A DNA stretch of 64,000 nucleotides from an uncultured Muribaculaceae bacterium (GTDB taxonomy: Bacteria > Bacteroidota > Bacteroidia > Bacteroidales > Muribaculaceae): the NCBI GenBank assembly GCA_934555895.1, contig CAKTFH010000005.1:28694-92693 (forward strand). Reading direction: 5' to 3'. This document shows positions 48,301-55,594 of the stretch, one piece after another. The stretch's first letter is position 1; each line of letters opens with the position of its first letter. The notes under the pieces were generated by a model. The model saw only the letters and a program-made list of their open reading frames with translations. It was not told the DNA's origin and made no database searches. The position numbers were made by a program, and so were the translations under genes.

Positions 48301-49828
48301 ACCTGTTGTCGGATACAATATATGGCGACTCCCCGAAGGCTCTGAAGCCAATCAGGCCGACTGGGTACTGCTCAATGAAACTCCCGTTGCAGAAGCTGCT
48401 TATACCGATAACGCATGGAATAACGCAGCAAAGGGTCTTTACCGCTATGCTGTAAAGGCTGTATATACAGGCGATGAAGTTTCTTATGCGGTATTCTCTG
48501 AAACCGTTCCACGCCAGCTTACTTCCGGCGTAGACATAACACTTCTCACCAATGCTCCCGGCGAAACCGCTGCCGATGCTATGGCAGTGCTTGTCGAAAA
48601 AGAAGGCACACACAGCTATAGTGCTGTTGCCGGCGCCGACGGCATTCTGCATTTCAGCAATGTGTGGGAAGGCACATATATCCTTACCGTGACATGCAAT
48701 GGCTTTGCCGATTTCTCCGATGAAATCACTGTCAGCGGCGAGGAGGATCTCAACAGCACCTTCACTCTCACTGAGATTGTATCCATGCCGTTCAACATCG
48801 TAGCTGAAGAGACCGGCGACGAAAACTCACGGCTTCTGAGATGGAATTTCAAAGAATTCCTGTTCGATGACTTCGAGAGCTATCCCGACTTTACGGTAGA
48901 TCCTTCAGGCGAAATCGGCTGGAGCTATATCGATGCCGACGGCATCGATGACATAGTCCTGAACAACTCCAAGTATCCAGGCATCGATTCAGCCGCATTC
49001 GTGGTGCTTAACAGTGCCACCACAGGCGAAGACTCGAGATATACTGATCCGCATTCCGGCGAACGCCTCATCGTATCCCTGCCCTCATATAACACCTACA
49101 CATCATCCGACGACTACATCGTGTCACCGGAACTGAATTTCAAGGGCGATTTCGTAGTTAATTTCTGGGCTCACACCTATTGGGCACGCAATGACTACTA
49201 CCGTGTGGGATATTCATCCACAGGCAAGAATATCGACGACTTTATATGGACCGATCAGATACCCGTACCCGACGACAAGTGGATCAATCCTACAGTAAAT
49301 ATCCCTGCAGGAAGCAAATATGTTGCAATCAATTATGGCGATGCCCACAGAGCAGGCACAATCGATGACATATATCTCGGTCCCGCTGCCAGCATCCCCG
49401 GAGTGACTGCCAGAGCGCCGCAGCGTGTTGCAGGAGTGCCCATACGCTATGAAGTTTACCTTGACAATGTCAAGCTGGGCGATACCACCGACAATGAATG
49501 GCTGCTTGAAGGACTTGAAGCCGGAAACCATACTGCCGGAGTAAAGGCCGTATATGCCTCCGGAGTCTCCGAAATGGCTGTAGTAAGCTTTACTCTGATT
49601 ACAAGTGGAATCGTGGATAGCGTATCGGAAAGCCTGCGCATAGTATCATCCGACGACTGCCTGACAGTATATGGAGTGGCCTCCGACGACGAAATAGCTC
49701 TATATGATGTAGCAGGCATAAGCTACCCGATGAAACGCGGCGAAGGCATGGCCACAGTCGACGGCATCGCAACCGGCAATGTTTATGTGCTTCGTGTCAA
49801 CGGACACACTTACCGCATAATGCACTGA
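45326..49828 (+). CDS. Large multidomain secreted/surface protein with carboxypeptidase-regulatory-like and adhesin-type modules
   Basis: This 1500-residue protein has a signal peptide (residues 1-20). Its parts, in order, are: a propeller-like region to about 340; an Fn3-like module (about 368-460); a choice-of-anchor J/cleaved-adhesin-like module (about 466-615); two carboxypeptidase-regulatory-like modules (about 622-695 and 705-780); further Fn3-like modules (about 788-1070) and a third regulatory-like module (about 1070-1140); a second choice-of-anchor J-like module (about 1178-1350); an Fn3-like module; and a C-terminal segment (about 1430-1500) with DDEIALYDVAGISYPM and GNVYVLRVNGHTYRIM. 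That tail resembles Bacteroidetes T9SS sorting domains but is not a firm match. A cell-surface role in binding or display is likely; no catalytic domain is seen. Confidence 0.75.
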   Translation: MKKFLLSVAGLALLGTAWAVGEFSAAEIESESPMAYGFLINDDSGRDVGLYTFPLTDASSPTLVAKGEDVSAGAMAAGTYYAATYISGTPIVPKAWNSVDIETGTMTKLADFSESSPLYVDMTYDYARNKLFGIYHYNSNSTSVAEIDPADGSVKETYADLPMMWMLGIAASYEGDIYLIGRGNTPTYNLYKLDDARNLLTVGRVQSVSDYMQSMDFDRKTGKLYWAGASRWDSYMYEVNISDGSCTTLTPVADNGELTGLYIPFKPAPDGTPAAASDFKVANPDHDGNVTFTFNVPVKTVDGKELASISGWKIMCDETILDIPYADVSLGEAVSVNALVEPGMHLFKVIFINETGEGAAANCKTYIGIDTPAAPIGVNVAVNGTHAELSWSAVTTGANGGWIDASAVKYNVHRNPDGQEIAKEISATSVADEVAQMNVYQYVVTAVYAGKESASAVSDMIAIGDGMELPYECSFTDAKDLVLWTSVDVDADGFTWQYTSNYGNPAMLVRSTYSYACDEWLISPPLKFEAGKEYKISYDAGAMNPDYPPTYEIFTGKEGTADGLGTKVCSKSAEEIYPSHAIVYLPEITESGSYYIGIHAKWEKGYPALYFGNVKIEENHAARLALTVVDANGKAVAGATVRFGIDGNTYVTDNEGKANVIEIEPGTYDVTVEKFGYLTNTVSLTFDANENKEQSLTLESIPVTTISGIVKYATGKPMGDASVYINGYNNYTAVTGADGSFTVENVYATGDYSVEVYAQNYLPGIVSVKETGTEHVDVGEIILQEKLTAPANVKHEYDRSKVSLTWDAPVDKEETFRYDDGHEGMINSYSMSPNISNNTVTGTVYDTPGVYTGMSFRADNYKEIGIVVFDLDENGQPTTDILYEQTVKGDSWYWVDVTFSHPIIAPRGALFALRGDSRLYFDGNTDGTRDESYPVYNNKMWLSYDYTSDDMPFHWEMNDGSGPLFNYNFCLRATGYPMGAPRKASRNDDAAAPVVGYNIWRLPEGSEANQADWVLLNETPVAEAAYTDNAWNNAAKGLYRYAVKAVYTGDEVSYAVFSETVPRQLTSGVDITLLTNAPGETAADAMAVLVEKEGTHSYSAVAGADGILHFSNVWEGTYILTVTCNGFADFSDEITVSGEEDLNSTFTLTEIVSMPFNIVAEETGDENSRLLRWNFKEFLFDDFESYPDFTVDPSGEIGWSYIDADGIDDIVLNNSKYPGIDSAAFVVLNSATTGEDSRYTDPHSGERLIVSLPSYNTYTSSDDYIVSPELNFKGDFVVNFWAHTYWARNDYYRVGYSSTGKNIDDFIWTDQIPVPDDKWINPTVNIPAGSKYVAINYGDAHRAGTIDDIYLGPAASIPGVTARAPQRVAGVPIRYEVYLDNVKLGDTTDNEWLLEGLEAGNHTAGVKAVYASGVSEMAVVSFTLITSGIVDSVSESLRIVSSDDCLTVYGVASDDEIALYDVAGISYPMKRGEGMATVDGIATGNVYVLRVNGHTYRIMH

Positions 49829-49850
49829 TATTATCTCACATCTTTATAAA

Positions 49851-49907
49851 GAGGACACATCCTTTTCAGACCATTTGTCTAAAAGGGTGTGCCCTCCTTT
49901 CATTTTT
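49851..49907 (+). terminator. Terminator of the large surface protein gene
   Basis: A long hairpin with G-U pairs forms from GAGGACACATCCTTTTCAGAC (49851-49871) and its partner at 49877-49896. It is followed by CTTTCATTTTT. It lies 22 bp past the stop codon. Confidence 0.75.
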
Positions 49908-49931
49908 CATTACTTTCGTAACGAAAAGAAA

Positions 49932-49939
49932 TTTAGCGG
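49932..49939 (+). repeat. Target-site duplication, left copy
   Basis: TTTAGCGG directly abuts the left inverted repeat of the insertion sequence and recurs at 51159-51166 beyond the right one. Confidence 0.88.
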
Positions 49940-49958
49940 CACGGCAGACGCATCTTAA
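49940..49958 (+). repeat. Left terminal inverted repeat of the IS
   Basis: CACGGCAGACGCATCTTAA; its reverse complement with one change is at 51140-51158. Confidence 0.88.
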
Positions 49959-49964
49959 ATAAAC

Positions 49965-50006
49965 TTAACGGCTATTGACCAATTAGAACTGGACGATAGC
50001 CGTTAA
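49965..50006 (+). other. Hairpin in the IS leader, upstream of the transposase start
   Basis: A perfect 11-bp stem TTAACGGCTAT (49965-49975) / ATAGCCGTTAA (49996-50006) ends 7 bp before the transposase ATG at 50013. Such hairpins at IS ends block transposase translation on transcripts that read in from outside. Confidence 0.6.
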
Positions 50007-50012
50007 TATTAT

Positions 50013-51118
50013 ATGACAACACCAAGCACCCCCATAGCATTTTTCCCTTCGATCAACGATCCGAGGGTCCTCCCCACACACAAACACAGTCTTGAGTCCA
50101 TACGTTCATCTCGCTGTGCGCTGTCATCTGCGGAGCAGAGTCATGGAATGAAATTGAAGATTATGGCAATGCCAAGACAGACTGGCTCAAGAAGTTTATC
50201 CATCTACCCAACGGCATACCCTCACATGACACGTTTAATCGGGAAATCAGCATGTCAGACCCGAAAGAATTGAACGATTCGTTTGTGGCATGGACGAAAA
50301 GCATCGCAGAACTGACCGATGGAGAAGTTGTCGCCGTTGATAGGAAATGCCTTCGCGGAAGCAGCAATGAAGGCACGGGCACGTATACCCATCTGGTAAG
50401 CGCATGGGCCTCGGCAAACAACCTTCTTCTGGCTCAGGAAAAAGTCGCCGGCAAGAGCAACGAAATTACCGCCATCCCCCGGCTGCTGCGCATTCTTGAG
50501 CTGAAGAACTGCGTCCCCACCATTGACGCGATGGGATGCCAGCGCGAGATTGCCGGGACAATCATCGACCGCGGAGCCGACTATATCCTTGCGTTGAAAG
50601 CGAATCAGACCGAAATGCTCGACAGGCTCAGCGAATCTTTCACATACATTAAGCCATCCTCGGTTCACACAATGGAGGATAAATCGCATGGCCGACAGGA
50701 AAGCAGAACATGTTCAGTCATAACAAATCTTGAAAACATCATTGACAGGGACAGATGGCCCGGACTGAGGAGCATTGTCCGTATCGAATCACGCACGCTG
50801 GAGATAAAGACCGGGGAAGTGCATAAGGAAACTCGATTCTACATATCCAGTCTTGAAGCTGACGCGCAATATATCAACCATTCAATCAGGACTCACTGGA
50901 GTGTGGAGAATCAGTTGCACCGGACTCTTGATGCGGCATTCGGAGATGACACCTCGAGTAAACAGAAAGATAATGCAGCCCAGAGCTTCTCTTTGTTAAA
51001 CCGCATTGGGCTGAACATTATCAAGAACGCAAAAGTATCCTCAATGAGAGTTAAAGGGCACCGCAAGAAAGCCGGATGGAACAATGACCACTTGCTTTAT
51101 GCCTTAAAAAAGTTTTGA
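50013..51118 (+). pseudogene. ISAs1-family transposase, frameshifted
   Basis: The first 30 codons (ATG at 50013, FFPSINDPRVL) are in one frame. After the ATA codon ending at 50102 the homologous protein resumes at 50105 in another frame as FISLCAVICGAESWNEIEDY. So one base appears missing at 50103-50104. The second frame is open to 51118 and holds the DDE transposase: a first Asp in VVAVDRKCLRGSS, a second in TIDAMGCQREIA, and a Glu in HWSVENQLHRTLDAAFGDD. The residues beside the first Asp are unusual (RKC where family members usually have GKT). Without a frameshift mechanism no full transposase is made. Confidence 0.85.
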
Positions 51119-51139
51119 TGTTGTAAAAAATGTAAAAAA

Positions 51140-51158
51140 TTAAGATGCGTCAGCCGTG
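51140..51158 (+). repeat. Right terminal inverted repeat of the IS
   Basis: TTAAGATGCGTCAGCCGTG, the reverse complement of the left end with one mismatch. Confidence 0.88.
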
Positions 51159-51166
51159 TTTAGCGG
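51159..51166 (+). repeat. Target-site duplication, right copy
   Basis: TTTAGCGG, identical to 49932-49939. Confidence 0.88.
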
Positions 51167-51175
51167 CTGAATCGC

Positions 51176-51206
51176 TTGCGGATGTCGGAGGAAATTGCTA
51201 ATTTTG
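51176..51206 (+). promoter_or_regulatory. rpsO promoter
   Basis: TTG (51176-51178), 20 bp, TAATTTTG (51199-51206) match the Bacteroidetes promoter pattern. It begins 9 bp after the target duplication of the IS. Transcription would start near 51213, about 65 nt before the rpsO ATG. Confidence 0.7.
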
Positions 51207-51212
51207 CACACG

Positions 51213-51235
51213 ATTTGGGCGCGATATGCCCAAAT
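51213..51235 (+). other. 5' hairpin in the rpsO leader
   Basis: A perfect 8-bp stem ATTTGGGC (51213-51220) / GCCCAAAT (51228-51235) with a 7-nt loop (GCGATAT) sits at the predicted 5' end of the rpsO mRNA. It could stabilise the message or be part of an S15 binding site; S15 regulates its own mRNA in several other phyla. Confidence 0.5.
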
Positions 51236-51277
51236 GCTTCATATATTATATTTTATCACACTAAAAAATCTGAAAGA

Positions 51278-51553
51278 ATGCATTTAAATTCTGAAGAAAA
51301 AGCCGAAATCTTTGAGAAGTACGGTAAGAGCAAGACTGACACTGGCTCGCCTGAAGCCCAGATTGCATTATTCTCGGTCCGTATCGCTCATTTGACTCAG
51401 CACCTGAAGTCAAATCACAAAGATTATACCACTGCCCGTGCTCTTAAAGCCCTCGTAGGTAAGCGTCGTCGCCTTCTTGATTATCTCATCAAGAAAGACA
51501 TCAACCGTTACCGCGCAATCATCGCTCAGAAAGAGCTCGGCATCCGCAAATAA
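51278..51553 (+). CDS. rpsO: 30S ribosomal protein S15
   Basis: From the ATG at 51278 the protein has 91 residues, normal for S15. The frame is open back to 51176, but that stretch is promoter and leader. It has the family motifs TDTGSPEAQIALFSVRIAHL and KRRRLLDYLIKKDINRY. S15 binds the central domain of 16S rRNA. It is followed by a terminator. Confidence 0.97.
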   Translation: MHLNSEEKAEIFEKYGKSKTDTGSPEAQIALFSVRIAHLTQHLKSNHKDYTTARALKALVGKRRRLLDYLIKKDINRYRAIIAQKELGIRK

Positions 51554-51581
51554 ACCACATTTGCGAGGCTTAAACCCATTC

Positions 51582-51625
51582 CGTCGCGGCCCACGACTCA
51601 ACCGTCGTTGGGCCGCGGCTCTTTA
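51582..51625 (+). terminator. rpsO terminator
   Basis: A GC-rich hairpin (51585-51597 with 51604-51617, one bulge) is followed by CTCTTTAAATT. It lies about 30 bp past the rpsO stop. Confidence 0.7.
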
Positions 51626-51668
51626 AATTAAAAAGCATGCAAACACTTTTACCCTACACCACCTTATC

Positions 51669-52736
51669 ATGAAAAAAACTATTTTAGCCATAGCGCTTGC
51701 AGCCACTCTATGTGCATCGGCACAGCACCGCGCAGATCAACAACACCTCCAGAATCCTGAATCGTTCAGCATGATTCTGCTTGGCGACCCGCAGGGCTAC
51801 ATCAAATACGACATCAACCAGCCTCTTTTCGAGTTGCAGACAGCATGGATTGCCGACAATATCGACAATCTCAAAATCAAAGCTGTGCTTTGCACCGGCG
51901 ATCTCATTGAGCAAAACGAAAATATAGTGCAAAACCGCAACATGCTCAACCAGACTTCCCGAGAGATGTGGCAGGAGGTATCACGTTCGTTCGGCCGTCT
52001 CGACAACAAGGTGCCTTATATCATATGCACCGGCAACCATGAATACGGCTACCGTCACGCGGAGAACGGCAACACACATTTCCCTGAATATTTCCCCGTG
52101 GAGCGCAACAAGACATGGTATGACTGCATCGTAGCCGTGCATCCCAACCGCTCCGGAATAGAATCGCTCGAGAATGCTGCCTTCGAGTTCGAGGCACCGA
52201 AATGGGGAAAAATCCTTGTGGTATGCAACGAGTTCGCGCCACGCGACGAGGTGCTTGACTGGACAGCCAAATTAATCAACGAAGACCGTTTCAAGAATCA
52301 CCGGGTAATCTACATGACCCACTCGCTGCTTGAAGAGCGCACAGCAAAATATACCGACAACGAGAGCTACACCATCACTCCACGCAACTGGGGTCAGCAA
52401 GTGTGGGACAAGCTACTCAAACCGTCACATAACATCGTGCTAGCCATCTGTGGACACACAGGCCATCCCGGCGATTTCGAGGACTCAGTAGCATATCGTG
52501 TAGATGACAATGCCGACGGCAAGAAACTGCATCAGATGATGTTCAATGTGCAGGTGCTCGGCGGTGGCTGGGAAGGCAATGGCGGAGACGGATGGCTCCG
52601 TATTCTTGAATTCAAGCCCGACGGAAAGACCGTGTCGGTAAGTACCTATTCACCCCTGTTTGGCATATCTGATACCACAAAGCACCTCGCACACCGCACA
52701 GGCGAGTGCGATCAGTTCGACATTGTTCTCGAATAA
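51669..52736 (+). CDS. Secreted calcineurin-like metallophosphoesterase
   Basis: This 355-residue protein has a signal peptide (residues 1-18, ending ASAQ). The phosphoesterase motifs are LLGDPQGY (near 37), CTGDLIEQN (near 77), GNHEYGYR (near 118) and CGHTGHPGD (near 258). GDPQ in place of GDxH is a known variant. It probably hydrolyses phosphomonoesters or diesters in the periplasm. Its last 25 bp overlap the 3' end of menE on the opposite strand. Confidence 0.87.
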   Translation: MKKTILAIALAATLCASAQHRADQQHLQNPESFSMILLGDPQGYIKYDINQPLFELQTAWIADNIDNLKIKAVLCTGDLIEQNENIVQNRNMLNQTSREMWQEVSRSFGRLDNKVPYIICTGNHEYGYRHAENGNTHFPEYFPVERNKTWYDCIVAVHPNRSGIESLENAAFEFEAPKWGKILVVCNEFAPRDEVLDWTAKLINEDRFKNHRVIYMTHSLLEERTAKYTDNESYTITPRNWGQQVWDKLLKPSHNIVLAICGHTGHPGDFEDSVAYRVDDNADGKKLHQMMFNVQVLGGGWEGNGGDGWLRILEFKPDGKTVSVSTYSPLFGISDTTKHLAHRTGECDQFDIVLE

Positions 52737-53701
52737 AACCGTCGGTCAAGCTTGCCTCCGCATGTGAGCGGCAACGTATCCACATAGCTTATACGATATG
52801 GCGCGGCATAGCGCGGGAGCACACGGCGGCAGATATCCTTCAGACTCTCCTCAGACAATTGCTCCCGAGTGCCCTCTATCACCAGATGCACCGCCTCGCC
52901 CCATTTGGGATGAGATGTTCCGCAGATAAAGAACCGATAGTCCAGATAAGGTGCGAGCCGCCTCTCTAAAAGCTCCGGATGCAGTTTAACTCCACCCGAA
53001 TTAATCACGAAATCGGCACGCCCGAGCCACTCAAACGAAGTGGAAGAGAGCAGTCTCACCACATCGCGGGTCTGCAGCGAGCCGAAACCGAACGCCTCGG
53101 TGTGCACAGCCAAGCACTCCGAGGCGTCGGTCGTAAATGAAATGCCCGGGAGTGCATGATATACAGTTTCACCGATGCGGCGGAGCGCCACATGGCTGCA
53201 AGTCTCAGTCATGCCGTAGGTGGCATAGCTGCGCCATGGAGCCGATGCAAGACGCCTTTCAAGTTCGGGAGAAAGCGGAGCCCCGCCCACTATAAGATTT
53301 ACCAGCGATGAAGCGGCGACAGGGCTTTCAAGCAGATTCTCCACCTGCGACGGCACCACACACATGAGGTCGATGCGCTCAGGGCATGGCTGCAGCGCGT
53401 CAAACGGACGATTGGAGGGAGCTATAGTCACCAGCCGTCCGCCGCACACCTCTGCCCTTACCAGCATCATTTTGCCAGCTATATAGCCAGCCGACAGAGG
53501 GCATACAAGTGATGAATCAGCTCCGAGACCGAAAAAATCTACTGTCGAGCGAGCCGACTGCAACATATCCGCTTTAGCCAGGCGTACCTCCTTCGGCGTT
53601 CCGGTCGAACCGGAAGTGTGAGCCGTCACATAAGGCTCACTGTCAGCCCACTCGCGTGAGAAAGCCTCAAACTCGCCTGTAAGCACATATTCATTTTTCA
53701 T
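52712..53701 (-). CDS. menE: o-Succinylbenzoate-CoA ligase
   Basis: I set the start at the ATG at 53701 (329 residues); an ATG at 53704 is adjacent and a longer open frame runs into menC. It is an adenylate-forming enzyme with the AMP-binding motif HTSGSTGTPKEVR near residue 24 and YATYGMTETCSHVAL near residue 160. The C-terminal subdomain has GRADFVINSGGVKLHPE. It activates o-succinylbenzoate to its CoA ester in menaquinone synthesis. It is shorter than typical MenE (about 450), as in other Bacteroidetes. It is the last gene of menDBCE. Confidence 0.9.
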   Translation of the reverse strand: MKNEYVLTGEFEAFSREWADSEPYVTAHTSGSTGTPKEVRLAKADMLQSARSTVDFFGLGADSSLVCPLSAGYIAGKMMLVRAEVCGGRLVTIAPSNRPFDALQPCPERIDLMCVVPSQVENLLESPVAASSLVNLIVGGAPLSPELERRLASAPWRSYATYGMTETCSHVALRRIGETVYHALPGISFTTDASECLAVHTEAFGFGSLQTRDVVRLLSSTSFEWLGRADFVINSGGVKLHPELLERRLAPYLDYRFFICGTSHPKWGEAVHLVIEGTREQLSEESLKDICRRVLPRYAAPYRISYVDTLPLTCGGKLDRRFYSRTMSN

Positions 53702-54755
53702 CATAGTAGAGATTTTCAGCCATCGCCCAGATTTTATCGAAAGAAACCTTAACCGCTGGGTCGAAACACATTTTGTCGCCATGCAGACTTAAAGCTGTAG
53801 GAAAATTTTCGACATACAGCGCTCCGGTGCCGAGTCCCTGGGGCATTGACAGTTTGCGGCGCGACACCCATTGGGCGATAGCACCAAGGCCGATGTTAGA
53901 TTCGAGAGCCGATGTGGCCCACCAGCCTATGCCCTGTTTCTCCGCAATATCTATCCAGCGGTCGGCCTCGGCAAAACCGCCACAGAGGGCCGGCTTGAGA
54001 ATCACATAGGCCGGTTGAATCGTCGCAAGCAGCTCCGCTTTCCTACGGTCGGAGGAGAAGCCTATCAGTTCCTCATCGAGAGCTATAGGAATCGGCGACA
54101 CACTGCACAATTGTGCCATAGCCTCCCACTGACCTGCCTTCAACGGTTGCTCGATGGAATGGATATGATATTCCGAAAGCCTTTTAAGCCGCTCCAGGGC
54201 GTTGTCGGCACTGAAAGCGCCGTTCGCATCAAGACGGAGTTCTATCTCGTCGGGACCAAACTCCCTGCGGATGAGGGCAAGCAATCCCAGTTCGTCCTCG
54301 AAATCTATGCCACCTATTTTAAGCTTGACGCATGAGAATCCGGCATCAAGTTTCTCCCTTATTCGCCGTGCCATAGTGTCTCGGTCGCCCATCCACACCA
54401 GGCCGTTGATGGTTATAGAACTCTTCCCTTCTGTAAACGATGTTTGCGCAAGCAACTGACGCCCGCCTCCGCGGAGATCGGCCATAGCGCTCTCGAACGC
54501 AAACCGAATGGAAGAAATCTCCGGCAGATTCTCGGGATGAGCGCAGGCTTCTCGCAGATGCGTTTCAAAATCGGGTGTATCTTCCGCGCTCAGCCCTTCG
54601 AAAAGAGGACACTCACCTACCCCGACCAAGCCGGGATTGTTGCTGTAGTATACCCTGACCACGTAGCTGAGCTTGGTGCGCATGCGTGCGCGGGAAGTGA
54701 CCGCAGTCTCCTTGAACCGCAGTCTTATTTTTCTGTAATCGGCAATGAGCATCAT
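53691..54755 (-). CDS. menC: o-Succinylbenzoate synthase
   Basis: This 354-residue enolase-superfamily enzyme has CVKLKIGGIDFEDELGLL near residue 135 with the KxK-type catalytic lysine, the metal ligands in LRLDANGAFS and SIEQPLK, and ALDEELIGF near residue 228. It dehydrates SHCHC to o-succinylbenzoate. The stop overlaps the menE start by about 11 bp, and it starts 9 bp after menB. Confidence 0.92.
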   Translation of the reverse strand: MMLIADYRKIRLRFKETAVTSRARMRTKLSYVVRVYYSNNPGLVGVGECPLFEGLSAEDTPDFETHLREACAHPENLPEISSIRFAFESAMADLRGGGRQLLAQTSFTEGKSSITINGLVWMGDRDTMARRIREKLDAGFSCVKLKIGGIDFEDELGLLALIRREFGPDEIELRLDANGAFSADNALERLKRLSEYHIHSIEQPLKAGQWEAMAQLCSVSPIPIALDEELIGFSSDRRKAELLATIQPAYVILKPALCGGFAEADRWIDIAEKQGIGWWATSALESNIGLGAIAQWVSRRKLSMPQGLGTGALYVENFPTALSLHGDKMCFDPAVKVSFDKIWAMAENLYYDEK

Positions 54756-54764
54756 CGGCCTCGC

Positions 54765-55586
54765 TTATCCCGGGAACTTCGGGAACTGCTCGAAATCGGG
54801 GTCACGCTTTTCAAGGAAGGCATTCTTGCCCTCCTGCGCTTCGGGCATAAGATAATAAAGCAGAGTGGCGTCGCCGGCAAACTCCATAAGGCCGGCCTGA
54901 CCGTCGAGCTCGGCGTTGAGGGCACGCTTTATCATTCGGATGGCCATCGGCGAACGTTTCAGAATGGTCTCGCACCACTCCACGGTCTCGTCCTCAAGAC
55001 GCTCAAAAGGCACCACAGCATTAATCATGCCCATCTCGAGGGCCTCGGCAGCGGTGTACTGGCGACAGAGATACCATATTTCACGCGCTTTTTTCTGACC
55101 AACGCAACGAGCCAGATACGACGAGCCGAAACCTGCGTCGAAGCTGCCCACCTTCGGGCCGGTCTGACCGAAGCGCGCGTTTTCGGAAGCGATGGAGAGG
55201 TCGCACACCACATTGAGCACATTGCCGCCGCCTATGGCGTAACCGTTGACCATGGCAATCACAGGCTTCGGAATAGAGCGTATGGCTTTGTGAAGCTCAA
55301 GTACATTAAGCCTCGGCGTACCGTCAGAATCCACATATCCGCCAAGACCCTTGTAGTGCTGGTCACCGCCCGAGCAGAATGCCTTGTCGCCGGTTCCAGT
55401 GAGGATGATGACACCAATCTCGGGAGTGTTGCGGCAATAGTTCATCGCGTCGAGCATCTCGAAATTAGTGCGCGGGCGGAAAGCGTTGTACACCTCCGGA
55501 CGGTTGATGGTTATCTTGGCTATACCTTTGTATTTCTCAAACAGAATATCTTCGTATTCCTTGATGGTTTCCCACTGTCGTGCCAT
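54765..55586 (-). CDS. menB: 1,4-Dihydroxy-2-naphthoyl-CoA synthase
   Basis: This 273-residue crotonase-fold protein has [16 protein letters not shown] near residue 71, [20 protein letters not shown] near residue 112 (oxyanion hole), and [20 protein letters not shown] near residue 140. These are diagnostic of MenB. It cyclises o-succinylbenzoyl-CoA. It lies 8 bp after menD. Confidence 0.96.
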   Translation of the reverse strand: MARQWETIKEYEDILFEKYKGIAKITINRPEVYNAFRPRTNFEMLDAMNYCRNTPEIGVIILTGTGDKAFCSGGDQHYKGLGGYVDSDGTPRLNVLELHKAIRSIPKPVIAMVNGYAIGGGNVLNVVCDLSIASENARFGQTGPKVGSFDAGFGSSYLARCVGQKKAREIWYLCRQYTAAEALEMGMINAVVPFERLEDETVEWCETILKRSPMAIRMIKRALNAELDGQAGLMEFAGDATLLYYLMPEAQEGKNAFLEKRDPDFEQFPKFPG

Positions 55587-55594
55587 ATGGTTTA

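Larger units (their letters stand above)
49940..51158 (+). mobile_element. ISAs1-type insertion sequence, structurally complete, 1219 bp
   Basis: The element is bounded by 19-bp inverted repeats. The left one (49940-49958, CACGGCAGACGCATCTTAA) and the right one (51140-51158) differ at one position. It is flanked by an 8-bp direct repeat, TTTAGCGG. Inside is one transposase gene of the ISAs1 type with a frameshift, and a hairpin at the left end. The ends and target duplication are intact, so insertion looks recent. The element sits between the terminator of the large surface protein gene and the rpsO promoter. Confidence 0.88.
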
